Shown here piece by piece: positions 23,131-32,378 of a stretch of DNA of 38,910 nucleotides. Within the stretch, counting starts at the first letter, position 1. Each line of letters starts with the position of its first letter. The notes under the pieces were generated by a model. It had not been told where the DNA came from. It ran no database searches and saw only the letters and a list, made by a program, of their open reading frames with translations. Source of the stretch: an uncultured Pseudomonadota bacterium (GTDB taxonomy: Bacteria; Myxococcota_A; UBA796; CAJQPC01); contig CAJXRZ010000059.1 of the NCBI GenBank assembly GCA_913060515.1, forward strand, positions 1 through 38,910, written 5' to 3'. Made by a program: the position numbers and the translations under genes.

Positions 23131-26100
23131 CTACATTCCCCAGTCCAGGCTGAGCCCAATCCGCGCGCCGGAGCGAATGCTCTCAATCTCCTCTGACCCT
23201 TGGGTGACCCGGGCCGGAGAGTTCAGCAGGTTCTGGCCCTTGACCTTGACCTTAAAGCCCGCGGGCAGGCCCTTGCTGACCACCAAGTCCAAGCCGTGGG
23301 TGGGCTCCAGGATGGTGTCGGGGATGCCCAGGGCGCCGACCTCTTGGATGCGCGGACCGGCGACGTTGTAGAGGGCGGTGAAGCCCAGTCCCGAGTCGGG
23401 GTTTTGGTAGCCGGCTTGCACGTTGAAGACCCAGGGAGACTGGCCTTGCAAGGGCCGCTCGCTCGAGGTCTGAATGCCGCTGCCTTCGGCCAGGGTGACC
23501 CGGCTGCGAATGAGGGAGACGTTGCCGGCCACGAAGAAGTCCGGCGCCGCGGGCACCGCCTTGCGGCCCTCGAGCTCAATGCCCAAGTTGTTGGCGGACT
23601 CGGCGTTGGCGAAGGTGACTGGGTTGCCGCCGCTGGGCACGATGACCATCTCGATGGGGGCCACAAAGCGCTTGCCGAAGAGGCCCACGCTGACGCTCTC
23701 ACCGGCTCGGGGGTACCACTCCCAGCGCAGGTCCACGTTGTGCAGAATGGCGCGCTGCAGATCCGGGTTTCCAAAGACCGCCCGGCCGCCGGTCACGTCA
23801 AAGAAGGTGGCTGGTGACTGCTCGCGAAAGTCTGGACGGGACACGGTGCGGCCATAGGCGGCCCGCAGCTGCATGGTGTCGCTCAGGCTAAAGGCGAGGT
23901 TGCCGCTGGGGAGGAAGTCGGTGTTGTCGATGGCGGCTTTGACGGGGGGCGCGTCCGGGTCAAAGCGGGCGTAGGTGGTCACTTCCTGCACCGAGCGCTC
24001 CACCCGGAAGCCCGCCATCGCGCGCCAGGGGCCGGTCCCGCCGCTGAGCATCATGTACCCAGCTTGGATTCGCTGCTGCGCCAGGTAGTTGTCGGTGGCT
24101 TGGGTGTTGTCTTGGAGCTGAAAGCCCTGGGGACCGATGGTCTCCGGGGTGAAGTAGCCGGAGCTGTCCCCTGCCAGCACCGAGTCGATCTCCTGGTTGT
24201 CCGCGGCGAACTTGTCGAAGAAGCGGTAGCGGCGGGTGTCGACTTGGCGGTCCCGAACCCGGGCGCTGCCCCCCACCTTCAGAGCGCCGTCGAGCCACGC
24301 CACCGGCTGGGTCAGGCCCACCCCCACGTCGTGGTTGGTCTCGGCCAGCTCCGAGTAGAGCACCCCGTTTCCGAAGGAGCGGGTGGACAGACGCCAGGTA
24401 TCGGAGCCCTCCTGGTACTCATCGGTCCAGTGCCGTCGATCCGGCTCCAAGCGGGTGGCCACGCTGTAGGCGTAGCGCCAGTCCAGCTCCAGGCCGCTGT
24501 CCACGGGCAAGACGTGCTCGCCCGAGAGCTGGTTGAACACCAACTGACGCTCGATCCAGCGCACGCGGCCTTCACGGATGATGGCGTTCTCATCCCGGGC
24601 AAAGCCCTCGTAGGTGCGGGACTCATAGGAGCTGTCCCGGTTGACCAGGGAGACCAGGGAGACCTGGTGCTGCCCCAGCTCTACGCCGGCCGCCATCATC
24701 GCGCCCAGCCCCACGCTCTGCTGGGTGGACTGGAAGCGGTAGGTGGAGCTCGGCTCCATGCCCTCGCCGGAGAGCACATACCAGGTGCGCTCATAGTCCA
24801 GCTTCTTCCAGCTCTGGCCGTAGTTCACACCGACCCGGACGCCCGCGCTCCGGTCCTTTCCGAAGGAGTGCCCAAAGCCTGCGCCAATGTCCAGACCAAA
24901 GTCTGCCGGGAGCTGCCGGGAGTTCAAGACCCAGCGGTTGGGCAAGGACTCGCCATAGGCCTCCAGATCCTCGGGTGAGTAGCCCGGCGTGAACATGTCC
25001 CCCTGCACCAGAGCCTCATCCCCGCTGGCGGCGTCCAAGCCGGCGGGCAGGGCCCGGTATCCCGCGCCGAAGCCCAGAAAGTCCGTGGGGCCCCTCTCTC
25101 CCGTCAGCCCCTGCTGGAAGGTGGTTCCGTGGCGGTAGGCGCCGGAGATGCCCACGCTCAAGAAGGGCTCCGGGGGTGCCATGCGGGAGCGCAGCTGCAC
25201 CACACCACCGCCGAACTCGGCAGGTTGGTCCGGCGACATGGTCTTCTGGATCACCACGGAGTCCAAGACGCTGGCGGGGAAGAGGTCCAGGGGGACCACC
25301 CGGCGCTCCGGCTCGGGGCTGGGCAAGCTGGAGCCATTGAGGGTGGTGGCCGAGTAGCGGTCGCCCAGGCCGCGCACGTAGACGTAGCGTCCGCCGACAA
25401 CGGTCAGCCCTGTGACCCGGGACAGGGCCGAGGCCGCATCCGAGTCTCCGGAGCGGGACATCTCCTCGGCGCCCAGAATCTCGTTGACCGTATCCGCCTC
25501 CCGGCGCTCCTCCAGCAGCTCCGCCGCGCCGCCCTCCACCCTGGGAGCCAGGACCACAAAGTCCTCGCCCTTCACACCGGCAGGGATCAGCTCCAGGGTG
25601 AGCTGGGTCTCCGACTCCGGGGCGATGGTGACCGTCGGGGAGAGCGTGCTGTAGCCCCCCAAAATCACGCTGAGTTCCAGATCTCCGGCCGGAAGCTCCA
25701 GGGTGAAGTTGCCCTTCTCGTCGCTCACAGCCTCGGCATCCAAGCCGCGCACATAGATGCGGGCGCCGGGCATGGGTCGCCTGTCCTCGGCGTGCACGAG
25801 GGTGCCGACCAGGGTGCCTGGGGGACCCAGATCCTGGAGCACGACAGGCTCTGCCGGCGCCTCGATCAGAGCCCCTCCGCCTTTGGTGAGGAGCACTTCA
25901 GTGACCTGCTCGTCCTGGACGGAGACCGTCCAAGACTCCGATCCAATCACCAGCTGGTGCTCTCCTGCTGGCAGGTCCGTGGAGAAGCCCCCTTCCCCAT
26001 CCGAGGTCACCACGCGCCCGCCCACCTGAAGCATCGTCCCAGCGGCTGGGGTGCCATCGGCGTTGAAGACGATGCCTTCCACCTGTCCATCCGCGAGGGC

Positions 26101-26139
26101 CTGCGCGCTGATGAGCAGGGCCAGCATGAGCGGGTTCAT
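23131..26139 (-). CDS. TonB-dependent outer-membrane receptor with two N-terminal Ig-like domains
   Basis: 1002 residues from the ATG at 26139, which overlaps the TPR stop as ATGA; an ATG two codons earlier is possible. The signal peptide is MNPLMLALLISAQALA. Residues about 18-85 and 108-185 are two carboxypeptidase-regulatory-like domains. The plug (about 210-320) contains SALSRVTGLTVVGGRYVYVR, GLGDRYSATTLNGSSLPSPE and DQPAEFGGGVVQLRSR. The rest is a 22-strand-type barrel ending RIGLSLDWGM. Such 'PEP.R...LDLFP' plugs occur in receptors of the TonB2/DUF3450 type. It imports an unknown substrate across the outer membrane using energy from the TonB complex encoded just upstream. No canonical aromatic final residue is present. 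Confidence 0.93.
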   Translation of the reverse strand: MNPLMLALLISAQALADGQVEGIVFNADGTPAAGTMLQVGGRVVTSDGEGGFSTDLPAGEHQLVIGSESWTVSVQDEQVTEVLLTKGGGALIEAPAEPVVLQDLGPPGTLVGTLVHAEDRRPMPGARIYVRGLDAEAVSDEKGNFTLELPAGDLELSVILGGYSTLSPTVTIAPESETQLTLELIPAGVKGEDFVVLAPRVEGGAAELLEERREADTVNEILGAEEMSRSGDSDAASALSRVTGLTVVGGRYVYVRGLGDRYSATTLNGSSLPSPEPERRVVPLDLFPASVLDSVVIQKTMSPDQPAEFGGGVVQLRSRMAPPEPFLSVGISGAYRHGTTFQQGLTGERGPTDFLGFGAGYRALPAGLDAASGDEALVQGDMFTPGYSPEDLEAYGESLPNRWVLNSRQLPADFGLDIGAGFGHSFGKDRSAGVRVGVNYGQSWKKLDYERTWYVLSGEGMEPSSTYRFQSTQQSVGLGAMMAAGVELGQHQVSLVSLVNRDSSYESRTYEGFARDENAIIREGRVRWIERQLVFNQLSGEHVLPVDSGLELDWRYAYSVATRLEPDRRHWTDEYQEGSDTWRLSTRSFGNGVLYSELAETNHDVGVGLTQPVAWLDGALKVGGSARVRDRQVDTRRYRFFDKFAADNQEIDSVLAGDSSGYFTPETIGPQGFQLQDNTQATDNYLAQQRIQAGYMMLSGGTGPWRAMAGFRVERSVQEVTTYARFDPDAPPVKAAIDNTDFLPSGNLAFSLSDTMQLRAAYGRTVSRPDFREQSPATFFDVTGGRAVFGNPDLQRAILHNVDLRWEWYPRAGESVSVGLFGKRFVAPIEMVIVPSGGNPVTFANAESANNLGIELEGRKAVPAAPDFFVAGNVSLIRSRVTLAEGSGIQTSSERPLQGQSPWVFNVQAGYQNPDSGLGFTALYNVAGPRIQEVGALGIPDTILEPTHGLDLVVSKGLPAGFKVKVKGQNLLNSPARVTQGSEEIESIRSGARIGLSLDWGM

Positions 26140-27224
26140 CGACATCCCCCGTCTTCCACGCAGAGCTCCATGGCCCGGCGCAGGGCGGTGGCCCGAGTGA
26201 AGACCGCGGGGTCCGAGATGCCCTTGAGCAGGGCGTCGGCCTGGGTGGCATCGCCGCTCTGGTACCAGGAGTAGGCCAGGCCGTAGCGCACCTCGTCCTC
26301 CTGCAGCAATCCCAAGCGGTCCAAGCGGGTGGACAGGGAGATGGCGCGCTCGTAGCCCTGGATCTCGAGCAGCAAGCCCAGACGTTGACGGGCCGCATCC
26401 TTGGGGTCTGGCACCCGGGCGTTCATCATCAGCGCCCGCTCTGGCTGTCCAGCCCGGCGGAAGCACTCAGCGGCCTCCAGGGCCAGCTTGGGCTGGGACT
26501 CCACTGCTCGCTGGAGCAGCAGTGCGGCCGTCAGAGGCATCTCGGCGGCCAGATACAAACGGGCCAAGTGAAGGGGCAGCTCTTCGTGCTCGGGATGCAG
26601 CAACAAGGCCTGCTCCAGCACCACCAGCCCCTGCTCCGTCTGGCCTGCCCGGTGCATGGCCTCGCCGACGACGATCTGCGTCTCGACGCTCAGACCGCGC
26701 TCGGCCTGGATCTGGGCGCCCAGGTCCCGGGCCGCCTGGTAGAGCCCGAGCTGCACCAGGAGCAGCACCCGCTGCTCGTCGTACATGGACTGCTCGGGGA
26801 ACTTGGCGCTCGCCTCTTCCAGAACCTGCCAAGCCCCGACCAAGTCCGGCTCGTCCAAGCCAGAGAGGGCCCGCGCCAGGTGGGCATAGAGGCGGGGCTC
26901 CTCGGCGCCAGCAGCCATGGCCGCCCGCAGCTCCCGCACAGCGGCTTCGTTGTCCTGGCTCTGCAGGGCCAGCAGGGCCAACAAGGTGTGATAGCGGGCC
27001 TGATCCAGCTCTGGATGGCTGCTGTCGACCTGCTTCAAGGCCAGCGCTGCGCGCTCCCAGTTCCCATCGCCGATGAGCATCGCAGCCAGAGAGAGCTGCT
27101 CCTCAGGGTCCACACTGGGGACCTCCTCGGCAGCGTCCTTGGACGCACGACGTTCTTGCGCCAGGCCTTCGCCAAAGGCGGCGCCCAACACGCTCATCAA
27201 CAGCAGGGGGAGCAGGCTCTTCAC
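26136..27224 (-). CDS. Exported TPR-repeat protein of the TonB operon
   Basis: 362 residues from a GTG that overlaps the tonB stop (GTGA). The signal peptide MKSLLPLLLMSVLGAAFGEG is followed by about eight TPR-like helical pairs: LAAMLIGDGNWERAALALKQ, LEQALLLHPEHEELPLHLAR and RYGLAYSWYQSGDATQADAL. Periplasmic TPR proteins occupy the same place after tonB in Vibrio/Shewanella TonB2-type clusters. They probably scaffold or tune TonB-receptor contact. Two Cys residues close the C-terminus (ELCVEDGGC) and could form a disulfide. Confidence 0.85.
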   Translation of the reverse strand: MKSLLPLLLMSVLGAAFGEGLAQERRASKDAAEEVPSVDPEEQLSLAAMLIGDGNWERAALALKQVDSSHPELDQARYHTLLALLALQSQDNEAAVRELRAAMAAGAEEPRLYAHLARALSGLDEPDLVGAWQVLEEASAKFPEQSMYDEQRVLLLVQLGLYQAARDLGAQIQAERGLSVETQIVVGEAMHRAGQTEQGLVVLEQALLLHPEHEELPLHLARLYLAAEMPLTAALLLQRAVESQPKLALEAAECFRRAGQPERALMMNARVPDPKDAARQRLGLLLEIQGYERAISLSTRLDRLGLLQEDEVRYGLAYSWYQSGDATQADALLKGISDPAVFTRATALRRAMELCVEDGGCR

Positions 27225-27838
27225 TGGAGCTTGAACTGCAGGGTCTGTTGCATGCGGGTGGCCACGGGCAGCCCTTCGTAGGTGGCTGGCTCAAAGCGCC
27301 AGTCCATCAAGGCCTCCTTGGCCGCCTGCTCAAAGACACCGGCCGGCTGGGCTTCGAGAACCCGGACCTCTTCCACCGAGCCGTCGAGCCCAACGCGAAG
27401 ACTGAAGGTCACGAAGCCTTCGATGTTCTTGGAGCGCGCACGGGAGGGGTAGACCGGCTGGGCCTGGTTGATGGGCCGCGGGGGCGCATCCACGGTGTCC
27501 TGGGTCATGATCACATCGCTGACATCGCCCAGCAGTCCTTCGGCCATGGCGCCCATGCCGGGGTTGGGCAAGCCCAAGTCCAGGCCACCAAGACCCGCGC
27601 CCAAGTTGGGCAGCGGCGCCCGTGCGCTGGGCGCGGCCTTCTTGGGCCGGGCCTTGCGAGGACGCTGCTTCTGCTTGGGTGGCGGAGGCTTGGGGGCCGC
27701 GTCCAGTGCGATGGAGGCGCGCTCCTCGACTTGGGGGGCGTCGGTCCCGCCCAAGTTCAGGCCCACCAACAAGGAGAAGACGCCGGCGCTGCCGGCCAAC
27801 ATGCTCAGGGCGCCCATCAGGGGTGCGGGAATGTTCAT
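27221..27838 (-). CDS. tonB: TonB family energy transducer
   Basis: 205 residues. The ATG at 27838 follows GAGGAGGG and lies one base after the exbD stop. One N-terminal membrane helix (about residues 8-28, MGALSMLAGSAGVFSLLVGL) is followed by a Pro/Lys-rich periplasmic spacer (PPPPKQKQRPRKARPKKAAP). A C-terminal TonB_C domain begins near residue 128 with QAQPVYPSRARSKNIEGFV. It contains SVEEVRVLEAQPAGVFEQAA and ends MDWRFEPA...QTLQFKLQ. The short spacer resembles TonB2 rather than E. coli TonB. Transmits energy from ExbB/ExbD to the receptor. Confidence 0.93.
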   Translation of the reverse strand: MNIPAPLMGALSMLAGSAGVFSLLVGLNLGGTDAPQVEERASIALDAAPKPPPPKQKQRPRKARPKKAAPSARAPLPNLGAGLGGLDLGLPNPGMGAMAEGLLGDVSDVIMTQDTVDAPPRPINQAQPVYPSRARSKNIEGFVTFSLRVGLDGSVEEVRVLEAQPAGVFEQAAKEALMDWRFEPATYEGLPVATRMQQTLQFKLQ

Positions 27839-27839
27839 C

Positions 27840-28244
27840 TCAACCCTCCTCGGCGTCGGTGATGACGCCCACGTTCTCGGCCCCTGCCAGACGGCAGCGG
27901 TCCACCACTTCAATCAAGGTCTCTGCCGGCACCGAGCGGTCGGTCACGACCACAACAGCCGGCTCACTGGCACCCGCCAGCATCTCGCGCATGCGGGACT
28001 CCAGCATCCAGGCCTTGACCGGGACATCGTCCACGTAGACCTGCTGACCCGCGTCCACGTAGACACGCACAGCCTTGGTCGAAGCTGGCGAACTTGAGCG
28101 CGCACTGGGCCGCTCGATGTCCAGCTTCATGTCTTTGGCGAAGGTCGTCGTCACCATGAAGAAGATGAGCAGGATGAAGACCACGTCGATCAGCGGACTG
28201 ATGTCGATGTCCCGGTCCTGGTGCTTCTTGCGCCGAAACTTCAT
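27840..28244 (-). CDS. exbD: ExbD/TolR family protein
   Basis: 134 residues. One membrane helix near the N-terminus contains the functional Asp in ISPLIDVVFILLIFFMVTT. A basic cytoplasmic start (MKFRRKKHQDRDID) precedes it. The periplasmic domain ends with the VVVVTDRSVPAETLIEVVDR...GVIT pattern of ExbD2-type proteins. It overlaps exbB by four bases (ATGA) and lies directly before tonB. Confidence 0.95.
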   Translation of the reverse strand: MKFRRKKHQDRDIDISPLIDVVFILLIFFMVTTTFAKDMKLDIERPSARSSSPASTKAVRVYVDAGQQVYVDDVPVKAWMLESRMREMLAGASEPAVVVVTDRSVPAETLIEVVDRCRLAGAENVGVITDAEEG

Positions 28245-28834
28245 GCCGCCTCCCGGTGGCTCATGTGGGCTGCCAGCAGCTCTTCCACTTCGTCGATCTC
28301 AAGCTCCAAGCGGTCCTGCTTCATGGCCAGCAAGCGCCCAGCGATGACGCCCGGGATGGCCACGGCCAGCCCAGCCTGGGTGCTCACCAAGGCCTGAGAG
28401 ACGCCGCCGGCGATGCCACCGCTGCGCGAGAACAGGGTCATCGTGGCGAGAAAATCGAAGGTCTCAATCATGCCCGTCACCGTGCCAAGCAAGCCGGCCA
28501 GGGGCGCGATGGCGACGATCAAGGTGATGGTCTTGCTGCCAGCTTGGAGTCGTTGGCGGGCTTGGTCTATGACCAACTGAACCCGGGGCCGAACCTGGGT
28601 GGGATGCGCCTGCGCGGCGGCAACCCCCTCAGCGAGGGCCTGGTCCACCACGCCACTGGGCTGGAGCGTGCCAGCCTCGGCGGAAGCGAGAAGCGTGCGC
28701 AGGGCACCGCTCCGGCCACGGCGAAGCAAGGCCAATCGCTTGCCCAGAGTCCACCACAGAATGAGGGTGGCGATGGCCAGTGGGGGCATGACGAAGCCGC
28801 CTGCCTTCCAGACCTCTAGGGCGTGCTCAAGCAA
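28241..28834 (-). CDS. exbB: ExbB/TolQ family proton-channel protein (ExbB2-like)
   Basis: 197 residues from a TTG at 28834 with GGAG seven bases upstream; it overlaps the TtpC-like gene by eight bases. Three membrane helices: FVMPPLAIATLILWWTLGKR near the start, then IVAIAPLAGLLGTVTGMIETF and GGVSQALVSTQAGLAVAIPG. The last two contain the channel-lining motifs of MotA/TolQ/ExbB proteins. The compact length (under 200 residues) is typical of ExbB2 subunits that act beside a second, larger ExbB-like protein. Confidence 0.93.
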   Translation of the reverse strand: MLEHALEVWKAGGFVMPPLAIATLILWWTLGKRLALLRRGRSGALRTLLASAEAGTLQPSGVVDQALAEGVAAAQAHPTQVRPRVQLVIDQARQRLQAGSKTITLIVAIAPLAGLLGTVTGMIETFDFLATMTLFSRSGGIAGGVSQALVSTQAGLAVAIPGVIAGRLLAMKQDRLELEIDEVEELLAAHMSHREAA

Positions 28835-30158
28835 GCTGCTGCTCCGCGTTGCTGAGCCCGTTCTCGGGCGCGTCGATGGCGTTGACCATCTGAAGGGCGG
28901 CCCGGTCCAGCTCGGAGAGCACCGCCTCGGTCTTTCCGCCGATGGCGTTGCCCAAGAGCACTGCGGGAATGGCCACGACCAGGCCCAGCTGGGTGGTAAT
29001 CAGGGCCTCGGAGATGCCTCCGGAGAGCATCTTGGGGTCCCCCGTGCCGAACTCGGTGATGATGTCGAAGGTCGAGATCATGCCGGTGACGGTGCCGAGC
29101 AGACCTAGGAGGGGGGCCACGGCAGCGATGACCAGAATGGCCGGCCCCAGGCGCTCCAGGCGCGGCGTCTCTCGCAGCAAGGCCTCGCTGGCCAAGTCTT
29201 CGATTTGCTCCCGGGCCATGCCCCGGGCGGCGAGCACCGCTTGGGCAACGCGCGATGCGGCGCCGTCGGCCTGTGCAGCGCTGATGGCGCCCTGAAGGTC
29301 CCCGGCTTCCAAGGCCTTGCACACGGCGTCAGCCAGGGCTCCGGGCTTGCCAGCGCTGCGCAGAATGAGAAGGCGAATGCCGGTAATCAAGAAGGCTGCG
29401 ATGCCCAGGCCCAGGATGATCCAGCCGACCACGCCGCCGCCCTCCATTACCTGGCCCAGGGTCTTGGCGGGCTGCTCCTCCATGCGCTTGTCCAGGTTCT
29501 CGTACAAGAACACGGGCAGCTTGGCGGGAAGCTCGCCGGCCCCCAGCGCCCGTGCAGCAGCGGAGGCCTCGGCCGGCCAGAGCTGCAAGCGGCCCTCTCC
29601 AGCAGGGGCCAGCGCGCCAGCTTGGCCTTGACTGACGCCATAGCTGGCGATGTTGCCCAGGCGCACGATCTGGCCCTGGGCCTCGGATCCGTCGTTCAAG
29701 AAGAAGGCGCCCTCCTCCACCCGAACCTGACCACCCTCTGCGATGCGCTCGGAGGCGGCAGTGAAGACACTACGCAAGGCAGCGGCCTCGGCCTCGGGAC
29801 CGGTCACTTCGCTGGGCAGCTCGATGCCTTCCAGGGTGGTGCGGGCCTGCATCAGCAAGGCACCCACCCGGTCGGCGTCCTCTTCAGCCGAGAAGCTCGC
29901 ACGCTCGGCCTGGTTCAGGGTCTCCTCCAGCTTGTCGGCCTGAAGGGTCTGGAAGATCAAGCGACCCTGCAGCCCTTCGGTCTCCGCCTCAGAGGCGCTG
30001 AGCTGGGCCTCGCTCTGCTCCTTGAGAGCCTCGGTTGCCTGAATGAGGGAGCTCTTCTCGGCCTTGAGGTAGGCGAACTCTTTCTGGTAGGCCGCGTCCA
30101 GGTCAGCAGCCTGAGCGGCCCCTCCCAAGAGCGAGGTCAACAGGGCGAGGAGCATCAC
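28827..30158 (-). CDS. TtpC-like protein: periplasmic coiled coil fused to ExbB/TolQ domain
   Basis: 443 residues. A GTG at 30158 overlaps the DUF3450 stop (GTGA), with an ATG as the next codon. The signal peptide MMLLALLTSLLGGAAQAADL is followed by a coiled coil (about 20-100) and a periplasmic domain with VEEGAFFLNDGSEAQGQIVR. From about residue 240 come three membrane helices with the ExbB core (LVIAAVAPLLGLLGTVTGMI and LITTQLGLVVAIPAVLLGNA). This architecture is that of TtpC, the extra component needed for the Vibrio TonB2 system. Together with exbB, exbD and tonB it forms the energising complex. Confidence 0.92.
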   Translation of the reverse strand: MMLLALLTSLLGGAAQAADLDAAYQKEFAYLKAEKSSLIQATEALKEQSEAQLSASEAETEGLQGRLIFQTLQADKLEETLNQAERASFSAEEDADRVGALLMQARTTLEGIELPSEVTGPEAEAAALRSVFTAASERIAEGGQVRVEEGAFFLNDGSEAQGQIVRLGNIASYGVSQGQAGALAPAGEGRLQLWPAEASAAARALGAGELPAKLPVFLYENLDKRMEEQPAKTLGQVMEGGGVVGWIILGLGIAAFLITGIRLLILRSAGKPGALADAVCKALEAGDLQGAISAAQADGAASRVAQAVLAARGMAREQIEDLASEALLRETPRLERLGPAILVIAAVAPLLGLLGTVTGMISTFDIITEFGTGDPKMLSGGISEALITTQLGLVVAIPAVLLGNAIGGKTEAVLSELDRAALQMVNAIDAPENGLSNAEQQLA

Positions 30159-30937
30159 TGCACACCTCCAGCAACCAGCGCACCGGGCAGCTCAAAGAAG
30201 CCCACCCGAATCTGCTTCTCCAGGGCATCGAAGAGCTCGAGAATCTGCTGCTGCTCGGTGGTCTCGTCCGTGCGTTGCCACACCCAGGCGCCCCCATCGC
30301 GCACAGCCCAACCCACCTGACCCGCTTCGGTCTTGTAGTACATCGCCACCATGCCCAGCCGAGCGACGTCCACCAGGACCTCTTCCCCGTCCAGGGTGAT
30401 GACCTGCCGGTCAATGGCGTTCTCCTTGGACAAGCGCAGCTCGTCCTCGCTGAAAGACCAGAGCCGCTGCGCAGCCTCACGCGGCGTGATGGTCTCCGCT
30501 TTCAGCTCCCCTTCGAGCTTGTCCAGCTCATCGAGCCGCTCTTGGAGGCGAAAGGGCATGCTGCCCTGCACGCTGCTGCGCACCATCGCGATGGACTCGA
30601 CCACTGCGGGGGTGAGGGCCTGACCTTCTGCGACCAGCTCCGCGCGGACCTCTTTCTCGCTGTCCAGCGCCTGCTGAAGCTGCGAGCGGCGAAGCTCCTG
30701 CTGCCGCAGCTGAACCTGAAGCTCGGCCTTCTCACCGTCCAAGGCCCGAAGGCGGCCCCGAAGGTCCTCCTTCTGCAAGGTCAAGTCGGCGGAGAGCTGC
30801 TCGACCTGGCGCCGCATCTCGGAGAGGGTCTGGGCCATGGTGTCCAGATCCGCAGCGTATGCCACAGGCACGGCGCCGAAGAGCAGCGCAAGCGCTGCGC
30901 AAATCGAGAAGCTTCTGCTCGCAAATCTATGGGCCAT
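30155..30937 (-). CDS. DUF3450 family periplasmic protein
   Basis: 260 residues from the ATG at 30937, which has GGAGGGCGGA immediately upstream. The signal peptide ends at VAYAAD. A long coiled coil follows (about 28-125, with EMRRQVEQLSADLTLQKEDL), then the DUF3450 globular part: SMPFRLQERLDELDKL, SFSEDELRLSKENAIDRQVI and LGMVAMYYKTEAGQVGWAV. DUF3450 genes precede ttpC in TonB2-type clusters of Vibrio and Shewanella. Role unproven; probably a periplasmic partner of TtpC through coiled-coil contact. Confidence 0.92.
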   Translation of the reverse strand: MAHRFASRSFSICAALALLFGAVPVAYAADLDTMAQTLSEMRRQVEQLSADLTLQKEDLRGRLRALDGEKAELQVQLRQQELRRSQLQQALDSEKEVRAELVAEGQALTPAVVESIAMVRSSVQGSMPFRLQERLDELDKLEGELKAETITPREAAQRLWSFSEDELRLSKENAIDRQVITLDGEEVLVDVARLGMVAMYYKTEAGQVGWAVRDGGAWVWQRTDETTEQQQILELFDALEKQIRVGFFELPGALVAGGVQ

Positions 30938-30965
30938 TCCGCCCTCCAAGTCTCTCGGTTGAAAC

Positions 30966-32282
30966 TTAGTTCTGAGGGAAGTCAGTCCAGCCTGCGGTCC
31001 AGTCGACGCCATCGGTGATGGCGCCTTGCCCTTGGGCTGCGGCGGTGGGCATGAAGTTGGGAGCGGTCAGGCTGTAGCCGTCCTCCACCAAGGCCTCGCT
31101 CACGAAGCTGTTGCCTTCCAAGCCCTCGAGCCAGGCTTGGACATCGCTGCCGTCAAAGTCCAAGCTGTCCGCCTGGGCGTCGGACTCCACCGGGGTCGCG
31201 CAAGAGCCAATCATGTTGGTGATGCGCAGCGCACCATCCAGGCTCTGCTGGTAGGTGGCGTCGTGATTCAGGGCCAAGCACGCATCGTTGAAGCCCTGCA
31301 CCAGCACGCTGTCCAGATCTGCCGCAGTGCCCTCCCGCAGCAGCAAACCAAAGTCCGACTGCTCGGAGTCGGGTGCGCCGATGAGGGTCACGTTGGAGAC
31401 GCTCGGGTTTGAGCGGGGGCTGGCGTCGTTGTTGTCGCCGTTGTTGTCCGCCTCGATGCCGTTGTCCCCGGCGCCATCCTGCTGGAGGATGACGTACTGG
31501 GCGCTGCCCTGCCAGCCATCGGTCCAGTCCAAGGAGTCATCACCGACCCCACTGACCAGCAGGTGGGTCGCCCGGACCGTTCCGCCGAAGAACTCCACGC
31601 CGTCGTCGTCGTTCTTGTGAACCTGGATGTAATCAACGACGGTGCCGGAGCCGACCCCCTGGAAGGCGATGCCGTTGAGCTCGTTCTCAGGCGAGAGCAG
31701 TGTCCCGCCGAACTCGACCCGCACATACTTGAGGCTGCCGGAGCTGTCCTCGGCGTCATTTCCGCCGTAGGTGCCCGTGCCGCCCTCACCGAAGGCCTCG
31801 CAGGGGTCCGGGGCATCGTCCACGCCGTCACAGACGTTCAGGGGCGCCTTTCCGTTGAGAATCAGACCGCCCCAGTCTCCCGGAGCCCGGGTACCGGGGG
31901 CGTTGGAGGAGGTGAACACGATGGGCGCCTCGGCAGTGCCCTCGGCCATCAGCTTGCTGTTCCGGGTCACCACCAACATGCCTTGGGTGGAGGTCTCCCC
32001 GTAGACGGTGGTCCCCGGCTCGATGGTCAGGGTGGTCTCCCCCTCATCGTCGCCCACGAAGAAGCCACCGCGCAGCAAGTAGGTCTTGTCCGCTGTCAGG
32101 GTCATGTCCTGGGTCAGGATGCCCGTCAGGACGCAGACTTCCACGCCGTTGATCAGCTCGCAGTCGCCAACTAGGCCGCCTGTGTCGTCGGCCGAGTCAT
32201 CCACGGCGTCCTTGTTGCAAGCAATCAAGGGGAGCAAGAGAGCGAGAGAGAGGGTGCTGAACTTGACGATGTGCTTCTTCAC
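30966..32282 (-). CDS. Beta-helix-like lipoprotein heading the TonB operon
   Basis: 438 residues from a GTG at 32282 with AAGGAG eight bases upstream. A conventional lipoprotein signal (MKKHIVKFSTLSLALLLPLIAC) has the lipidated Cys at 22. A short Asp-rich linker (DDSADDTGG) follows, then a long repetitive region with TIEPGTTVYGE, GTAEAPIVFTSSN and YVRVEFGGTLLSPENELNGI. Such segments are typical of right-handed beta-helix surface proteins that accompany TonB receptors. It lies 28 bases before the DUF3450 gene and is probably the first gene of the operon. It may capture the substrate at the cell surface (inference). Confidence 0.88.
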   Translation of the reverse strand: MKKHIVKFSTLSLALLLPLIACNKDAVDDSADDTGGLVGDCELINGVEVCVLTGILTQDMTLTADKTYLLRGGFFVGDDEGETTLTIEPGTTVYGETSTQGMLVVTRNSKLMAEGTAEAPIVFTSSNAPGTRAPGDWGGLILNGKAPLNVCDGVDDAPDPCEAFGEGGTGTYGGNDAEDSSGSLKYVRVEFGGTLLSPENELNGIAFQGVGSGTVVDYIQVHKNDDDGVEFFGGTVRATHLLVSGVGDDSLDWTDGWQGSAQYVILQQDGAGDNGIEADNNGDNNDASPRSNPSVSNVTLIGAPDSEQSDFGLLLREGTAADLDSVLVQGFNDACLALNHDATYQQSLDGALRITNMIGSCATPVESDAQADSLDFDGSDVQAWLEGLEGNSFVSEALVEDGYSLTAPNFMPTAAAQGQGAITDGVDWTAGWTDFPQN

Positions 32283-32378
32283 GGGTGCGGCTCCTTCGGG
32301 AGTTCCATTTGCACCCACAAGCTATGTCGCGCCCAGTGACACAGGACGCACATCCGATGGCGCGTCCGCAACGTCTTC

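Noticed and set aside
24064-26274. Plus-strand open frames of 300-380 codons inside the TonB receptor
   Set aside because: They are antisense to a clear receptor with plug and barrel motifs, and have no domain or Shine-Dalgarno.
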